DNA of 31,017 nucleotides, taken from IMG/VR virus record IMGVR_UViG_3300037487_001944, positions 1-31,017 of that record; one strand, written 5' to 3'. Source of the stretch: a virus. The position numbers and the translations under genes were made by a program. Positions 15,477 through 22,664 of this stretch are shown here, one piece after another; position 1 is the first letter of the stretch, and every line of letters starts with the position of its first letter. The notes under the pieces were generated by a model. It did not search any database. It was not told the DNA's origin and saw only the letters and a program-made list of their open reading frames with translations.

Positions 15477-17462
15477 TCAGCCGGCGAATTTGCGGGCGCG
15501 TGGGATGGTGAAGGTTTCGGGTTCGCAGGGGGCCGTTTCCGCCGTTCCTTTGATGAGATGCTCGGCCAGGCCGGAGTATGCGTTGGCGAGCAACAGATGG
15601 TTGTCGCACTTGTCCACGTAGTCGCCTTTTTCGCCGTCCTTTTCCACACGGGCGCTGCCGGTGATCAAATGACGATCCAGGGTTTCCAGAATTGCCGGGC
15701 TGCCGGTCACCCGCCGCGGCAGCAGGATCACCGGTTCCAGATAGACCTGATCGCGGTACTGCCGATAGGTGTTTTCCTCCGGCGTGAGAAACTCCGTGAT
15801 CACCCGGTCGATGGTATCGAACCGGTTGCATTGGATAATCGGGAAAAACCGGGTCACCCCGTCGGCCGCGTCACGGCCGATCTTTTGGACGATGCCAGCG
15901 CCCTGGGCACGGGTGAATTCCACCACGGCACACCGGAGGTTTTCCCATTGGCCCTTGGTGCCATCCCAAACCAGCCCGCCGGGAAACACGATCCGCGCCG
16001 CGTCCGGATCGGGAACCACGGGCCACTTGATGGTGGAGAGACCGTTGAGGGCGTAAGCGATGTTCCGCGCCTCGCTCACCGCGGGCCTGGCATCGATGAA
16101 CAATGCGGTTAGGCCGAGCTTATGATATAGGGTGATCGCGCGGTGAACCACGGAACCAAGCGGTATTTCCTCGGCATGAATGATCCGTTTTTCAACTTCG
16201 CTGGCCACTTCGCGGGCCACGAACCAACACGAGTTGCCGGTATCCAGTCCGCCATATCCGGCGGTTCCCGGCCGCAGTGACAGGCTCGTATCGAACGGCT
16301 CGGCCGCCGCGCGGCTCCGGACGAGAATCTCCGGCGAGAGCCCCTGGGTGGTGTTCTTTGGCACCGCCAGCACCTCGCAGCAAAACGCCACCATCGTCAC
16401 CGGATCGCGCACGGCCTTCTGCCAGCGGCTCACCAGTTGGGTGAGATCGTAGGCGGCCATCGACAGTTGCGAGACCGAAAACGACCAATCGTACATCTCG
16501 ATGCGCTCGGGCCGCAGGTGCCTCACATGCGGTTGCCGGCGGTCGATCACCGCGCCCGTGTCGCGATCGGCCAGATAGAAGGTTTGTCCAGGGCGAAACG
16601 GCCACCTCTTTTTGTCGTCACCTTGGAAATCACCGGTATGGGTCAGCTTCGGGTCGGTTGGCTTGGGGGTTCCGTCCACCGCCAGGCGGCAAACTTGCGG
16701 CCACTCCGTTTCCGGCCGGATGCGTTTCCCATCGCCGACATCGAATTCGAAGATCCCCTGGCTGCCATCCTGCCATTCCTTGTTCTGGCCGGCCCCGTGC
16801 AACCGCTGCGTGCCGATGGAGATCCGAAAGCGCAAATCACTCGCGCCCATGCGGCCTTCGAGATACTTCGAATACTTGGTGAGGATGTCATCCTTTTCGT
16901 CTTCGATCGCGATGGACATCGAGAACGTGGTGGGGATCTTGTTGAGTCCCATCACCATGCCCTCGGCGGTCCGCTCGCCGTCCTTGACCATGAAGGCCCC
17001 TTTGCGGTTCACCAGCCGGCCGCGCTTGTCCTTGGCCTTGCCGAGCGTCATCAGCGGCCCGAGGAAATCAATGCGTTCGATCACATCGGGGCGGAGCTTG
17101 CCGTCAACCACGCCTTCCACCAGGTTCTCATTCGGCAGATAGAGTCCGCAGTTCATGAACCGCACTCCGGTTCCGTAGCCCATCAGATTGCATTCGATGA
17201 TCGTCTTGCCGATCTGGGCTCCGCCGCAAATCGAAAGCTTGGCATCCGGCAGCATGACTCCGGTGTAAGAACCGAGCACATGGTCGATCACCGCGATGAC
17301 TTCCAGCAATGCCTCGCGCCCTTCCAGCGAGTAGCGCACGAACTTGCCGTCCGGTTTGCGCACCGAGGCATACTCCAACAGGAATTCCCTGAAGCTCCCG
17401 ATCTTGGGGGCGCGGCTCGGCTCCACCAGCATCCGGTCCAGTCTATCGAGCGCACCACTCAT
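15477..17462 (-). CDS. Large terminase subunit
   Basis: 661 residues. Walker A is GGAQIGKT at 80-87, of the gpA type. An acidic 'SIAIEDEKDDI' at about 190-200 fits Walker B with the catalytic Glu. The nuclease half has 'GYGGLDTGNSCWF' (first acidic residue), 'LTALFIDARPAVSEA' and the final 'DKCDNHLLLANAYSGLAEHL', similar to the gpA-type 'D.rDaevy..aAl'. The motor packages DNA and cuts at headful completion. The sequence looks closer to lambda gpA-type terminases than to Mu gp28. It overlaps the DUF3486 gene by four bases. Confidence 0.85.
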   Translation of the reverse strand: MSGALDRLDRMLVEPSRAPKIGSFREFLLEYASVRKPDGKFVRYSLEGREALLEVIAVIDHVLGSYTGVMLPDAKLSICGGAQIGKTIIECNLMGYGTGVRFMNCGLYLPNENLVEGVVDGKLRPDVIERIDFLGPLMTLGKAKDKRGRLVNRKGAFMVKDGERTAEGMVMGLNKIPTTFSMSIAIEDEKDDILTKYSKYLEGRMGASDLRFRISIGTQRLHGAGQNKEWQDGSQGIFEFDVGDGKRIRPETEWPQVCRLAVDGTPKPTDPKLTHTGDFQGDDKKRWPFRPGQTFYLADRDTGAVIDRRQPHVRHLRPERIEMYDWSFSVSQLSMAAYDLTQLVSRWQKAVRDPVTMVAFCCEVLAVPKNTTQGLSPEILVRSRAAAEPFDTSLSLRPGTAGYGGLDTGNSCWFVAREVASEVEKRIIHAEEIPLGSVVHRAITLYHKLGLTALFIDARPAVSEARNIAYALNGLSTIKWPVVPDPDAARIVFPGGLVWDGTKGQWENLRCAVVEFTRAQGAGIVQKIGRDAADGVTRFFPIIQCNRFDTIDRVITEFLTPEENTYRQYRDQVYLEPVILLPRRVTGSPAILETLDRHLITGSARVEKDGEKGDYVDKCDNHLLLANAYSGLAEHLIKGTAETAPCEPETFTIPRARKFAG

Positions 17463-18022
17463 GCCTTGCGGATGACCTCCTTGATTTGGCCGAACAACTC
17501 CACCGCCTTCGCATTGCCCTTGATCTCCTCATAGAGCGCGTCGAGGCCAGCGTCGATCTTGGTGCGAGTCGCGGCCGTCAGCCGGTCCCGCGCGATCGCG
17601 TTGGCTTCCTTGCGCAATTCGATCTCGCGGTCTTTTTGGGCCGCGCGGTAGTCGTCGCCCTCCAGGCTGGCGGCCGTGGCGAACTTGGTCACATCGCGTT
17701 CGAGGATACCATCCGCCATGAACAGGCGCTGGCCGGCCTTGCGCACTTGCTCCGGGCTCAGGCTGGCATCGCGGGCGATGATTTCCTTGACCTGGTCAAT
17801 GAGCGTTTCCCGCGCCCACATCCGGCGTTGGACTTCCAACCATTGATAAAACTCCGCCAGGGCGCTCTTGCCGATGGTGATCCCGTATTGGTCCGGCAGC
17901 AGCGCGACGATCTCGATGAGCCCCAGGGCCTTTTGCGACGGGTCCGCCGGATATTTGAAATCCCACAGTTCGTCCAGCGTCTCGCGCGGCAGGTTTTTGA
18001 GCTTGGCATCGGAGCGGGCCAT
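17459..18022 (-). CDS. DUF3486 family protein (Mu gp27-like)
   Basis: 187 residues from ATG at 18022; a longer frame to 18139 overlaps the preceding gene by 113 bases and is unlikely. 'MARSDAKLKNLPRETLDELWDFKYPA...' is the usual opening of Mu gp27-type proteins ('R.s.v..LP......l...l'), and 'GITIGKSALAEFYQWLEVQRRMWARE' is an HTH-like segment found in the family. It is all helical. Proteins of this family sit beside the large terminase and may act as the small subunit (family inference). It overlaps the terminase start by four bases. Confidence 0.75.
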   Translation of the reverse strand: MARSDAKLKNLPRETLDELWDFKYPADPSQKALGLIEIVALLPDQYGITIGKSALAEFYQWLEVQRRMWARETLIDQVKEIIARDASLSPEQVRKAGQRLFMADGILERDVTKFATAASLEGDDYRAAQKDREIELRKEANAIARDRLTAATRTKIDAGLDALYEEIKGNAKAVELFGQIKEVIRKA

Positions 18023-18026
18023 GACG

Positions 18027-18278
18027 TTAGAGCGTGTTGAGGTAAGCCGTGCCCTTGGGGGTGATATACCAAAGCACTTGGTTATCCTCGTCTTTGGGGC
18101 TGCGAATGTATGCGGCGGAGTGGTGCCGATCCATGGCATCCCGCACCTCCTGCAGCCCGGCCTCGCCGCCGGTGAGGTGGCCCACGATCTCGCGGACCAT
18201 GGCCTCGGTCTTGCCGTAGCCCTCGGCCATCTTGAGGGCTTCCAACACTTTCTTGCGGATGATTTTTGGAGGGATCAT
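18027..18278 (-). CDS. Small winged-helix-like protein (Mu gp26 position)
   Basis: 83 residues, 'MIPPKIIRKKVLEALKMAEGYGKTEAMVREIVGHLTGGEAGLQEVRDAMDRHHSAAYIRSPKDEDNQVLWYITPKGTAYLNTL'. The helices followed by a 'W.ITPKG.A.L' hairpin resemble a winged helix ('w.iT..G...l'). It occupies the Mu gp26 position, overlaps the upstream gene by four bases and could bind DNA or the terminase. Role unknown. Confidence 0.65.
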   Translation of the reverse strand: MIPPKIIRKKVLEALKMAEGYGKTEAMVREIVGHLTGGEAGLQEVRDAMDRHHSAAYIRSPKDEDNQVLWYITPKGTAYLNTL

Positions 18279-18814
18279 GGGTGCGTCGGTTGGGTGGGTT
18301 GGTTGACCGGGCAGTTTTTCGCATGCGCCATGATCGCGGCCCCGAGCTTGCCGATGTGTTTGCCAACGTCGGCATTGACGCCGATGGCGGCGATTTGCTT
18401 GCCGTGCTCGTTGACGGTCTCATGGATGCGCCGGCGGCCTTCGAAGGCACCGCTGGCAACCTTCTCGATTTTATCGCTCAGCGCTTCGGACGTTTCCTTG
18501 ATGGTGCGGCGCAGGGATTCGTCCCTCACCAGGATGATGTCGCCCAGCTTGTCCACGCTGCGTTCTATGCGTTGGACCTCGGTGCGGATTTCCTGTTTGA
18601 ACTCCGCCAGTTCGGTCCGCCTCACGAACTCGTCTTCGATGCGCACCGACGGCTTGCCATCGATTGTTACGGTGCGGTTCTGGCGGCCCTTGTTATAGGT
18701 GACCAGCCCGGTGATGAGCGAGGCGATGGCCACGATGGCTCCGGTGGTGATATAGTTCATGTCGCCCGGGTTGGCGGCGGTATCCGCGGCGGCTAACAGG
18801 ATGGTTGGGATCAT
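18275..18814 (-). CDS. Membrane-anchored coiled-coil protein (DUF2730/Mu gp25-like)
   Basis: 179 residues with one N-terminal transmembrane helix ('ITTGAIVAIASLITGLVTY', about 22-40) followed by charged coiled coil (about 65-150) with 'RTELAEFKQEIRTEVQRIERSVDKLGD'. This is the DUF2730 architecture found at this place in Mu-like phages. An inner-membrane spanin is a possible alternative, because the lysis genes are next door. The leader is a CCAACCCACCC stretch without Shine-Dalgarno. Confidence 0.65.
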   Translation of the reverse strand: MIPTILLAAADTAANPGDMNYITTGAIVAIASLITGLVTYNKGRQNRTVTIDGKPSVRIEDEFVRRTELAEFKQEIRTEVQRIERSVDKLGDIILVRDESLRRTIKETSEALSDKIEKVASGAFEGRRRIHETVNEHGKQIAAIGVNADVGKHIGKLGAAIMAHAKNCPVNQPTQPTHP

Positions 18815-19026
18815 GCTGGGGGTGGGGTGAGAAATCGTTTGGCGGCCTCCATGCAGCAGAGGGCCAGCAGGTCGCGCGGGAAACCGCCCTTGGCGGTGTT
18901 GGCGCGGAACACGTTTTGCGCGTGGCGGGCCAGCGCCCGCAGCTCCGCATCCGTTTGATGTGCCAGCAAGGCCGCCGGATCGCCGGACTCGGCCGCTTCC
19001 AGGAAGTCATCGGCCGGATCGCTCAT
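18811..19026 (-). CDS. Small protein of unknown function
   Basis: 71 residues from ATG at 19026, overlapping the amidase stop (ATGA); the frame stays open upstream to 19110 inside the amidase gene. 'MSDPADDFLEAAESGDPAALLAHQTDAELRALARHAQNVFRANTAKGGFPRDLLALCCMEAAKRFLTPPPA' is acidic at the front and helical. It overlaps the following gene by four bases. I recognise no family. Confidence 0.6.
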   Translation of the reverse strand: MSDPADDFLEAAESGDPAALLAHQTDAELRALARHAQNVFRANTAKGGFPRDLLALCCMEAAKRFLTPPPA

Positions 19027-19583
19027 GAGCGGCCTCCTTTGTCCCAGGCGGCGATGCCATCCGCAATGACTTGCGCCAGCTCGTGCTGATGTGATTTGAC
19101 CCACGCCCACTCATGCGGGTTGGATCCGAAGTAAGGCTCCGCGATGACCGCCGGGCAGGGTGTGGCACGGCAGAATTCCGCACCGCAATCTTTGGGCCGC
19201 AGCCCGATCACGCCGCGGGCCTTGTGGTCCGGGCAAGCCGCGATCATGCTGCGGTTCAGCGATTGCGCCAAATACCGGCCGCCCACGCTCTCATGCCAAT
19301 GCAGCCACTCGTGGCCATGCGCTTCCGGCACGCCCCAGTTGAAATGAAGCTCGACGGCTCCGGTGGCCCGGATGGTGGCGAGCTTGCGGCCCAGCCACCG
19401 CATGGCGGCGGAGTAGTTGCCGCCCTGGTAGGAATCAATGATGTCGCACTCCACGTCATGCGCTTCCAGCTTGGCCTTGATTTGTTTGGCCAGCAAACCG
19501 TTGGCGAATCGTTCGGACACGCCGCCGATGGATACCGCGCCGCTGTCGCCCGGGCGGCTATGGCCCACGCAAATTGCGATCAT
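19023..19583 (-). CDS. N-acetylmuramoyl-L-alanine amidase endolysin
   Basis: 186 residues, Amidase_3 type. It begins 'MIAICVGHSRPGDSGAVS' (zinc ligand His 8 in 'GH'), has 'GAVELHFNW' at 76-83 (second His) and 'CPAVIAEPYFGSNPHEW' at 143-158, where Glu 149 fits the catalytic Glu. It would cut the amide bond between muramic acid and the stem peptide to lyse the host. It has no signal peptide and so depends on the holin. Tight four-base overlaps with both neighbours place it in the lysis cassette, first in the late operon as lys is in Mu. Confidence 0.8.
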   Translation of the reverse strand: MIAICVGHSRPGDSGAVSIGGVSERFANGLLAKQIKAKLEAHDVECDIIDSYQGGNYSAAMRWLGRKLATIRATGAVELHFNWGVPEAHGHEWLHWHESVGGRYLAQSLNRSMIAACPDHKARGVIGLRPKDCGAEFCRATPCPAVIAEPYFGSNPHEWAWVKSHQHELAQVIADGIAAWDKGGRS

Positions 19584-19831
19584 GGCTCGGCCCCTCCCCT
19601 TCCGCTTTTTTTAACAGAAGGAAGCAAAGGACGCAAAGATCCAGATGCCTTCGCTTCCTTCGCTTCCTTCTGTAAAAACTCCGCTCTATCCGCGTCCAAC
19701 TCGCGCTTGGCCTCGCGGATGTAATGGAGCCGATCCTCTTCGCAGCCCACCGTCAAAACCATCACATACCCCGCCGTAACCAACACGGCGACGGCGGCGG
19801 CGGCGAGCGCCCATAGCAGCATGACGATCAT
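19580..19831 (-). CDS. Single-TM lysis-cassette protein (spanin- or holin-like)
   Basis: 83 residues from ATG at 19831 (a second ATG at 19822 is possible). One transmembrane helix ('LLWALAAAAVAVLVTAGYVMVLTV', about 4-29), then a charged helix 'EEDRLHYIREAKRELDADRAEFLQKEAKEAK', the layout of inner-membrane spanins. The last third is encoded by an imperfect inverted repeat of GGAAGCGAA units, so the C-terminus may be a recent insertion. It overlaps the amidase gene by four bases. Confidence 0.6.
   Translation of the reverse strand: MIVMLLWALAAAAVAVLVTAGYVMVLTVGCEEDRLHYIREAKRELDADRAEFLQKEAKEAKASGSLRPLLPSVKKSGRGGAEP
19606..19678. repeat. Imperfect inverted repeat of GGAAGCRAA units inside the gene
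   Basis: Bases 19606-19638 (TTTAACAGAAGGAAGCAAAGG...) are nearly the reverse complement of 19648-19678, with a ten-base centre. It lies in the 3' part of the single-TM gene and would form a long stem in mRNA. The arms are built from 7-9 base GAAGGAAGC units. Confidence 0.7.
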
Positions 19832-19851
19832 AACGCGCGGATGGGTTGGGG

Positions 19852-20298
19852 TTACTTGGAGCCGTTGACCACCGGCCGCGTCTTGCGTTGATCGATGATC
19901 ACGCCGATGCCTGTCTTGGGGTCGTATCTGAACGTCGCCCCGTCGGTGATCACCTCGCCGGAAATGGCCATGGTTCCGGGCGGCGGCGCGGTGCAGCCTG
20001 GGGAGGAGAATCCAACCAACCCCCCCAGGCTGGCGAGCAGCAGCCATGTTGGCATCCGCCCGCAGGGTCCCGTATCGTCGCATTCAGTAGTCACACTGGT
20101 TTCCTCTGGTCCGGCACTCGCCGGCAGAATGGTCACCGCGCCGGAGGTGAAAAACCTCAGCAGCACGTTCACGGCCGCAAGGGCGGCCAAGTAATCAACC
20201 GGGTTGGCCCGCATCCACGCGGCCACCGGCGGGAAAATCAGAATCAGCAGGGCCACGATTTGCAGCCAAAAGGTTTTTGAAAGGAAGATGGTTTTCAT
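19852..20298 (-). CDS. Holin-like membrane protein with second hydrophobic segment
   Basis: 148 residues from ATG at 20298, first gene of the late operon. Two transmembrane helices lie in the N-terminal half ('FWLQIVALLILIFPPVAAW' at 9-27 and 'YLAALAAVNVLLRFFTSGAV' at about 34-54), as in small holins. A third hydrophobic segment ('MPTWLLLASLGGLVGFSSPGC', about 80-100) ends in a Cys and is followed by a short polar tail. It looks like a lipoprotein signal, and an internal start at that Met would give a small outer-membrane spanin. The lipobox is imperfect (SPGC). Confidence 0.6.
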   Translation of the reverse strand: MKTIFLSKTFWLQIVALLILIFPPVAAWMRANPVDYLAALAAVNVLLRFFTSGAVTILPASAGPEETSVTTECDDTGPCGRMPTWLLLASLGGLVGFSSPGCTAPPPGTMAISGEVITDGATFRYDPKTGIGVIIDQRKTRPVVNGSK

Positions 20299-20412
20299 GG
20301 TTGGGGAAATGCTGGGTGGTTCGTTGGGTGCCATCGCGGCGAGGCACGCACCATGCCACCGCCCGCCCGCACTCAATCCCATTCCCCCCATTTTCCGCGC
20401 CGGGGACTTTTT

Positions 20413-20441
20413 TTCGAAGTGCCGAAAACCCGTGCTATGAT
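20413..20441 (+). promoter_or_regulatory. Possible promoter for the HTH gene (extended -10)
   Basis: TGCTATGAT at 20433-20441 is an extended -10 box, with a weak -35 (TTCGAA, 20413-20418) 17 bases upstream. Transcription would start near 20448 and give a leader of about 150 bases containing the inverted repeat below. No comparable box is seen for the late operon in 20299-20460, in keeping with an activator-dependent late promoter. Confidence 0.4.
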
Positions 20442-20458
20442 GCCCCTGCGGGGAGACC

Positions 20459-20560
20459 CAAGACTGCAAGACGCAAGACACAAGACAAGAGGCTCCGCAC
20501 GCCGCATGCTCTTGATCTTCATCTTCTCTTGCGTCTTGTGTCTTGCCGTCTTGAGTCTTG
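20459..20560. repeat. Inverted arrays of CAAGAC heptads in the divergent region
   Basis: An array of CAAGACN units at 20459-20490 faces a near-complementary array at 20525-20560, with a 34-base loop. It lies between the late operon and the HTH gene, in the leader of the latter, and would fold into a long stem. The rest of the 296-base gap holds only the candidate promoter. Confidence 0.7.
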
Positions 20561-20594
20561 ATCCGCAACCTAACCAATCCACTTGCCGCCAACC

Positions 20595-21059
20595 ATGTCC
20601 GCCGCCCGCAAACTCCAACCGATCGACCACCCCGAACTTTTCGCCCTGCCCGACGCCATGGCCCCCATGGCCTTGCCCGCCATCTCCGTCGCATTCGTCG
20701 CCCCGGTTAGATGGGACGAAGACACCACCGTCAAGACCTCCAAGAACACCAAAAAAAAGCGCTTCGGATCATTCTCCGCCGGCCGCCGCATGCTGGACTG
20801 CGAGCCGGAGAAGCTCAGGGCCATTCTCCGCAGCGGACTCATCTACGCCTACAAGGGCACCGATGCCGCAAAGTCATGGTGGGTCATCGACTTGGCCGGG
20901 ATCTACATGTACCGCGAGAACCAGAGGCGCAAGGCCATCGGCCTGCAACCCGCGCCGGACTGGGCCGCCTACTCCGCCCACATGCAGGCGCTCAACGCCG
21001 CCAACCCCGCCGCCCAGGGGCCGCCGCCCATCGCGACGGAAACCGCTGATAAGATGTGA
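20595..21059 (+). CDS. Excisionase/MerR-type HTH regulator, candidate late activator
   Basis: 154 residues from ATG at 20595 (TTG at 20583 is possible). After a disordered N-terminus and a basic 'KTSKNTKKKRFG', residues 60-115 read 'MLDCEPEKLRAILRSGLIYAYKGTDAAKSWWVIDLAGIYMYRENQRRK', like helix-turn-helix_17/AlpA proteins ('...v.r.ir.G.I.AyK......w.I....l..y'). The gene sits alone, divergent from the late operon and ends in a strong terminator, so it could be the Mor/C-like activator or a DNA-architecture protein. The role is inferred from place and fold only. Confidence 0.6.
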   Translation: MSAARKLQPIDHPELFALPDAMAPMALPAISVAFVAPVRWDEDTTVKTSKNTKKKRFGSFSAGRRMLDCEPEKLRAILRSGLIYAYKGTDAAKSWWVIDLAGIYMYRENQRRKAIGLQPAPDWAAYSAHMQALNAANPAAQGPPPIATETADKM

Positions 21060-21095
21060 GACTCAAGACGGCAAGACACAAGACACAAGACAAGA
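21060..21095 (+). repeat. CAAGACAC heptads after the HTH gene
   Basis: Four to five CAAGAC units directly follow the stop codon and run into the terminator. They are the same family as those in front of the gene and inside the protease/scaffold gene. Confidence 0.75.
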
Positions 21096-21129
21096 AAAAG
21101 CCCCGGACCTGAGCACAGGCCGGGGCTTT
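21096..21129 (+). terminator. Bidirectional intrinsic terminator
   Basis: AAAGCCCCGG (21097-21106) pairs perfectly with CCGGGGCTTT (21120-21129). Inner CCT/AGG pairs extend the stem. An A-run on the left and a T-run on the right serve both strands. It separates the HTH gene from the minus-strand zinc-ribbon gene. Confidence 0.85.
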
Positions 21130-21148
21130 GGTTTGGGGAGGCAGCAGG

Positions 21149-21400
21149 TTAGTTAGAATTCAGAAACGCCAGCACCGCAAGCCAGGCGGCGGCGAGAATG
21201 CCGACCACCAAGAGAGCGGTGTAAGATGTCTTCGCTTTCTTGGCCGGACCGCCGGGTTGGAATTCACAGCCGCAGGACAGGCAGGTGATGATCACCTTGC
21301 CCATGCCCAGCGCGCCCTTGCCTAGTGTCCACCCCCGTGCATGGGCGTGGACTTGGGTTGATTTGCACTTCGGGCAACAGATAGGATTCTGATTTTCCAT
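21149..21400 (-). CDS. Zinc-ribbon membrane protein
   Basis: 83 residues from ATG at 21400, preceded by CCAACCCCCAACCAACC. An N-terminal zinc ribbon 'ICCPKCKSTQVHAHARG ... IITCLSCGCEF' (two CxxC pairs) is followed by a C-terminal transmembrane helix ('ALLVVGILAAAWLAVLAFL'). It may be a lysogeny-expressed moron acting at the membrane. Expressed opposite to the early operon, near the repressor. Function unknown. Confidence 0.65.
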   Translation of the reverse strand: MENQNPICCPKCKSTQVHAHARGWTLGKGALGMGKVIITCLSCGCEFQPGGPAKKAKTSYTALLVVGILAAAWLAVLAFLNSN

Positions 21401-21467
21401 GGTTGGTTGGGGGTTGGATTCGCCGGCAAAGATATACGCCGCCATTGCCGCCGTCCATTCAAAAACA

Positions 21468-21596
21468 TTACCTTGTTTGTAACCAAATCCACACGGCGCG
21501 GGCCAGCCACACCGCCAGCAGCAGCCCGGCTCCAACGATGGCTTGGGTCGCAAGGCTGGGAATCCGTGATGGGCGGTCAGATCTCCGGCGGTTCAT
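21468..21596 (-). CDS. Small single-TM protein
   Basis: 42 residues, 'MNRRRSDRPSRIPSLATQAI' then a transmembrane helix ('VGAGLLLAVWLARAVWIWL') and a short basic tail. It has a basic N-terminus and a hydrophobic end, lies between the zinc-ribbon gene and the repressor on the same strand, and was too short for ordinary gene calling. Could be a chance frame. Confidence 0.4.
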   Translation of the reverse strand: MNRRRSDRPSRIPSLATQAIVGAGLLLAVWLARAVWIWLQTR

Positions 21597-21623
21597 AAAG
21601 TTTCAGCGGCCCGTATAGCAGGA

Positions 21624-21893
21624 TCATCCCGCCTTGGTTCCCTGCTCCTTTCCCGTTCCTGGAACGGCCCGTATTGGACTGTGCTTCGGGTTTCCACCCT
21701 TACCCTTCCGGCTTGGTGCCGCCTTGTATTCCAATGGCAGCTTGTAGCCGCCTTCTTTCATCAGTTGATAGACCGCATCCCGGATAAAAGACGCTCTGTC
21801 AGAGTAGCCAAGTTTCGGGTAAGCGGCGTCGATTTCTTCCAAAAATCGTTCGTCCACCATCAAAATCACTCCTTTTTGCACACCTGATTTCAT
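21624..21893 (-). CDS. Ribbon-helix-helix repressor (candidate prophage repressor)
   Basis: 89 residues from ATG at 21893 (alternative ATG at 21860). 'GVILMVDERFLEEIDAAYPKLGYSDRASFIRDAVYQLMKEG' is a CopG/Arc-type ribbon-helix-helix domain: a beta-strand followed by two helices with 'S.RasfIRdAv...'. The tail is basic and Pro/Gly-rich. It diverges from another RHH gene across an AT-rich 83-base gap with an operator-like palindrome. By position it corresponds to the Mu c repressor, but the fold differs (Mu c uses a winged helix). Confidence 0.7.
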   Translation of the reverse strand: MKSGVQKGVILMVDERFLEEIDAAYPKLGYSDRASFIRDAVYQLMKEGGYKLPLEYKAAPSRKGKGGNPKHSPIRAVPGTGKEQGTKAG

Positions 21894-21942
21894 TGCAAGG
21901 AGTAGGCGTAGCAAACTTTTTTCGATTTTTCAAAGATTTTTA

Positions 21943-21970
21943 TTGCCGTTATATACTCAGTTTATACAAT
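21943..21970 (+). promoter_or_regulatory. Early promoter with operator, possibly leaderless
   Basis: TTGCCG (21943-21948), 16 bases, TACAAT (21965-21970). The predicted start at about 21977 is the first base of the next gene's ATG, so its mRNA may be leaderless. A 17-base near-palindrome (TATATACTCAGTTTATA, 21950-21966, seven of eight arm pairs) fills the space between the -35 and -10. A second reading (TTCAAA 21929 and TATACT 21952) would give an 11-base leader. Confidence 0.55.
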
Positions 21971-21976
21971 TCGCGC

Positions 21977-22141
21977 ATGCCCACCCCGAAACGCACCAAA
22001 AAACAAGAGCGCAAGCCGCTCCTGATTTTCTTCCCGTTAGAGATTGTCCAGGCTCTCGACCAGATCGTCGAAGCCGAGGACACCGACCGGTCGAAGTACA
22101 TCCGGAAAGCGGTTCGCAACGCGCTCCGCCGCCCGGCCTAA
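21977..22141 (+). CDS. Second ribbon-helix-helix regulator (Ner/Cro-like)
   Basis: 54 residues from ATG at 21977; an upstream frame to 21893 is unlikely as it would cover the promoter. 'KPLLIFFPLEIVQALDQIVEAEDTDRSKYIRKAVRNALRR' is a CopG-type RHH domain: a strand followed by two helices, with 'DRSkYIRkAvr..L'. The N-terminus is basic ('PTPKRTKKQER'), as in an arm that grips DNA. Placed as the first early gene, it likely plays the part of Ner, shutting off the repressor and early promoters. Confidence 0.75.
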   Translation: MPTPKRTKKQERKPLLIFFPLEIVQALDQIVEAEDTDRSKYIRKAVRNALRRPA

Positions 22142-22156
22142 CCCTTTTGGCGGATG

Positions 22157-22177
22157 GCCGGTCCCGCAAGGGCCGGC
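22157..22177 (+). terminator. Stem-loop with GCAA tetraloop after the early regulator
   Basis: GCCGG/CCGGC and CCC/GGG pair with one bulged T around a GCAA loop, 15 bases after the stop codon of the second RHH gene. No T-run follows, so it may be a pause or an antitermination target, or may only stabilise the 3' end of the mRNA. Confidence 0.45.
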
Positions 22178-22250
22178 TGGGTCTTGATAAGCCTTGCTAA
22201 GCATCCGCAAAATTTCTCCCCAACCAACACCAACCCCAATCCAACCAACC

Positions 22251-22430
22251 ATGCCAGCCACCACCGAAACCGGTCGCACCGCCAGACTCGAAAAACGCAT
22301 TGCCCGCCTACACCGCGGGTTCTTCCGCCGCAAGCTCGCCGGGCGGAATTTCGATTCGCTCCTGCTGCTCTGCCGCCGCCTCAGCGCGGACTATCTGGAG
22401 TCCATCAACTCAGACCGCCTCGCCTCCTGA
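22251..22430 (+). CDS. Small basic helical protein
   Basis: 59 residues from ATG at 22251, which follows a 30-base CCAACCAACACCAACCCC leader. 'MPATTETGRTARLEKRIARLHRGFFRRKLAGRNFDSLLLLCRRLSADYLESINSDRLAS' is basic and helical with no membrane segment. No family recognised. It is the first accessory gene of the early operon. Confidence 0.55.
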   Translation: MPATTETGRTARLEKRIARLHRGFFRRKLAGRNFDSLLLLCRRLSADYLESINSDRLAS

Positions 22431-22457
22431 TCCCACCCCAACCAACCACCCATATTC

Positions 22458-22664
22458 ATGACTCCCGTATTGCTAGACCTGCTCCGCTACCTCATCCCCA
22501 TGGTGATCGGCTTCGCCGCCGCCTGGCTCATCTCCGGCATCTTCCATGACGCCACGTTGCGCCGGATCAAAATCGAAACTTGGCGGGAGGCCGCCAAGAA
22601 ATACCACGGCCTGATCGACCGGGCCTATCGCAACCAACCAACACCCAAAGCCAAACTGCCATGA
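22458..22664 (+). CDS. Small membrane protein
   Basis: 68 residues. One transmembrane helix ('LLRYLIPMVIGFAAAWLISGIF', about 8-29), then an amphipathic 'RRIKIETWREAAKKYHGLIDRAYR'. Its stop overlaps the next start (ATGA). Early phage membrane proteins of this kind can block superinfection or perturb the host membrane. Here the function is unknown. Confidence 0.55.
   Translation: MTPVLLDLLRYLIPMVIGFAAAWLISGIFHDATLRRIKIETWREAAKKYHGLIDRAYRNQPTPKAKLP

Noticed and set aside
16437-17534. A 365-residue plus-strand frame opposite the terminase gene
   Set aside because: Shadow of the terminase frame, rich in Arg, His and Gly, with no domain; the minus-strand terminase motifs are clear.
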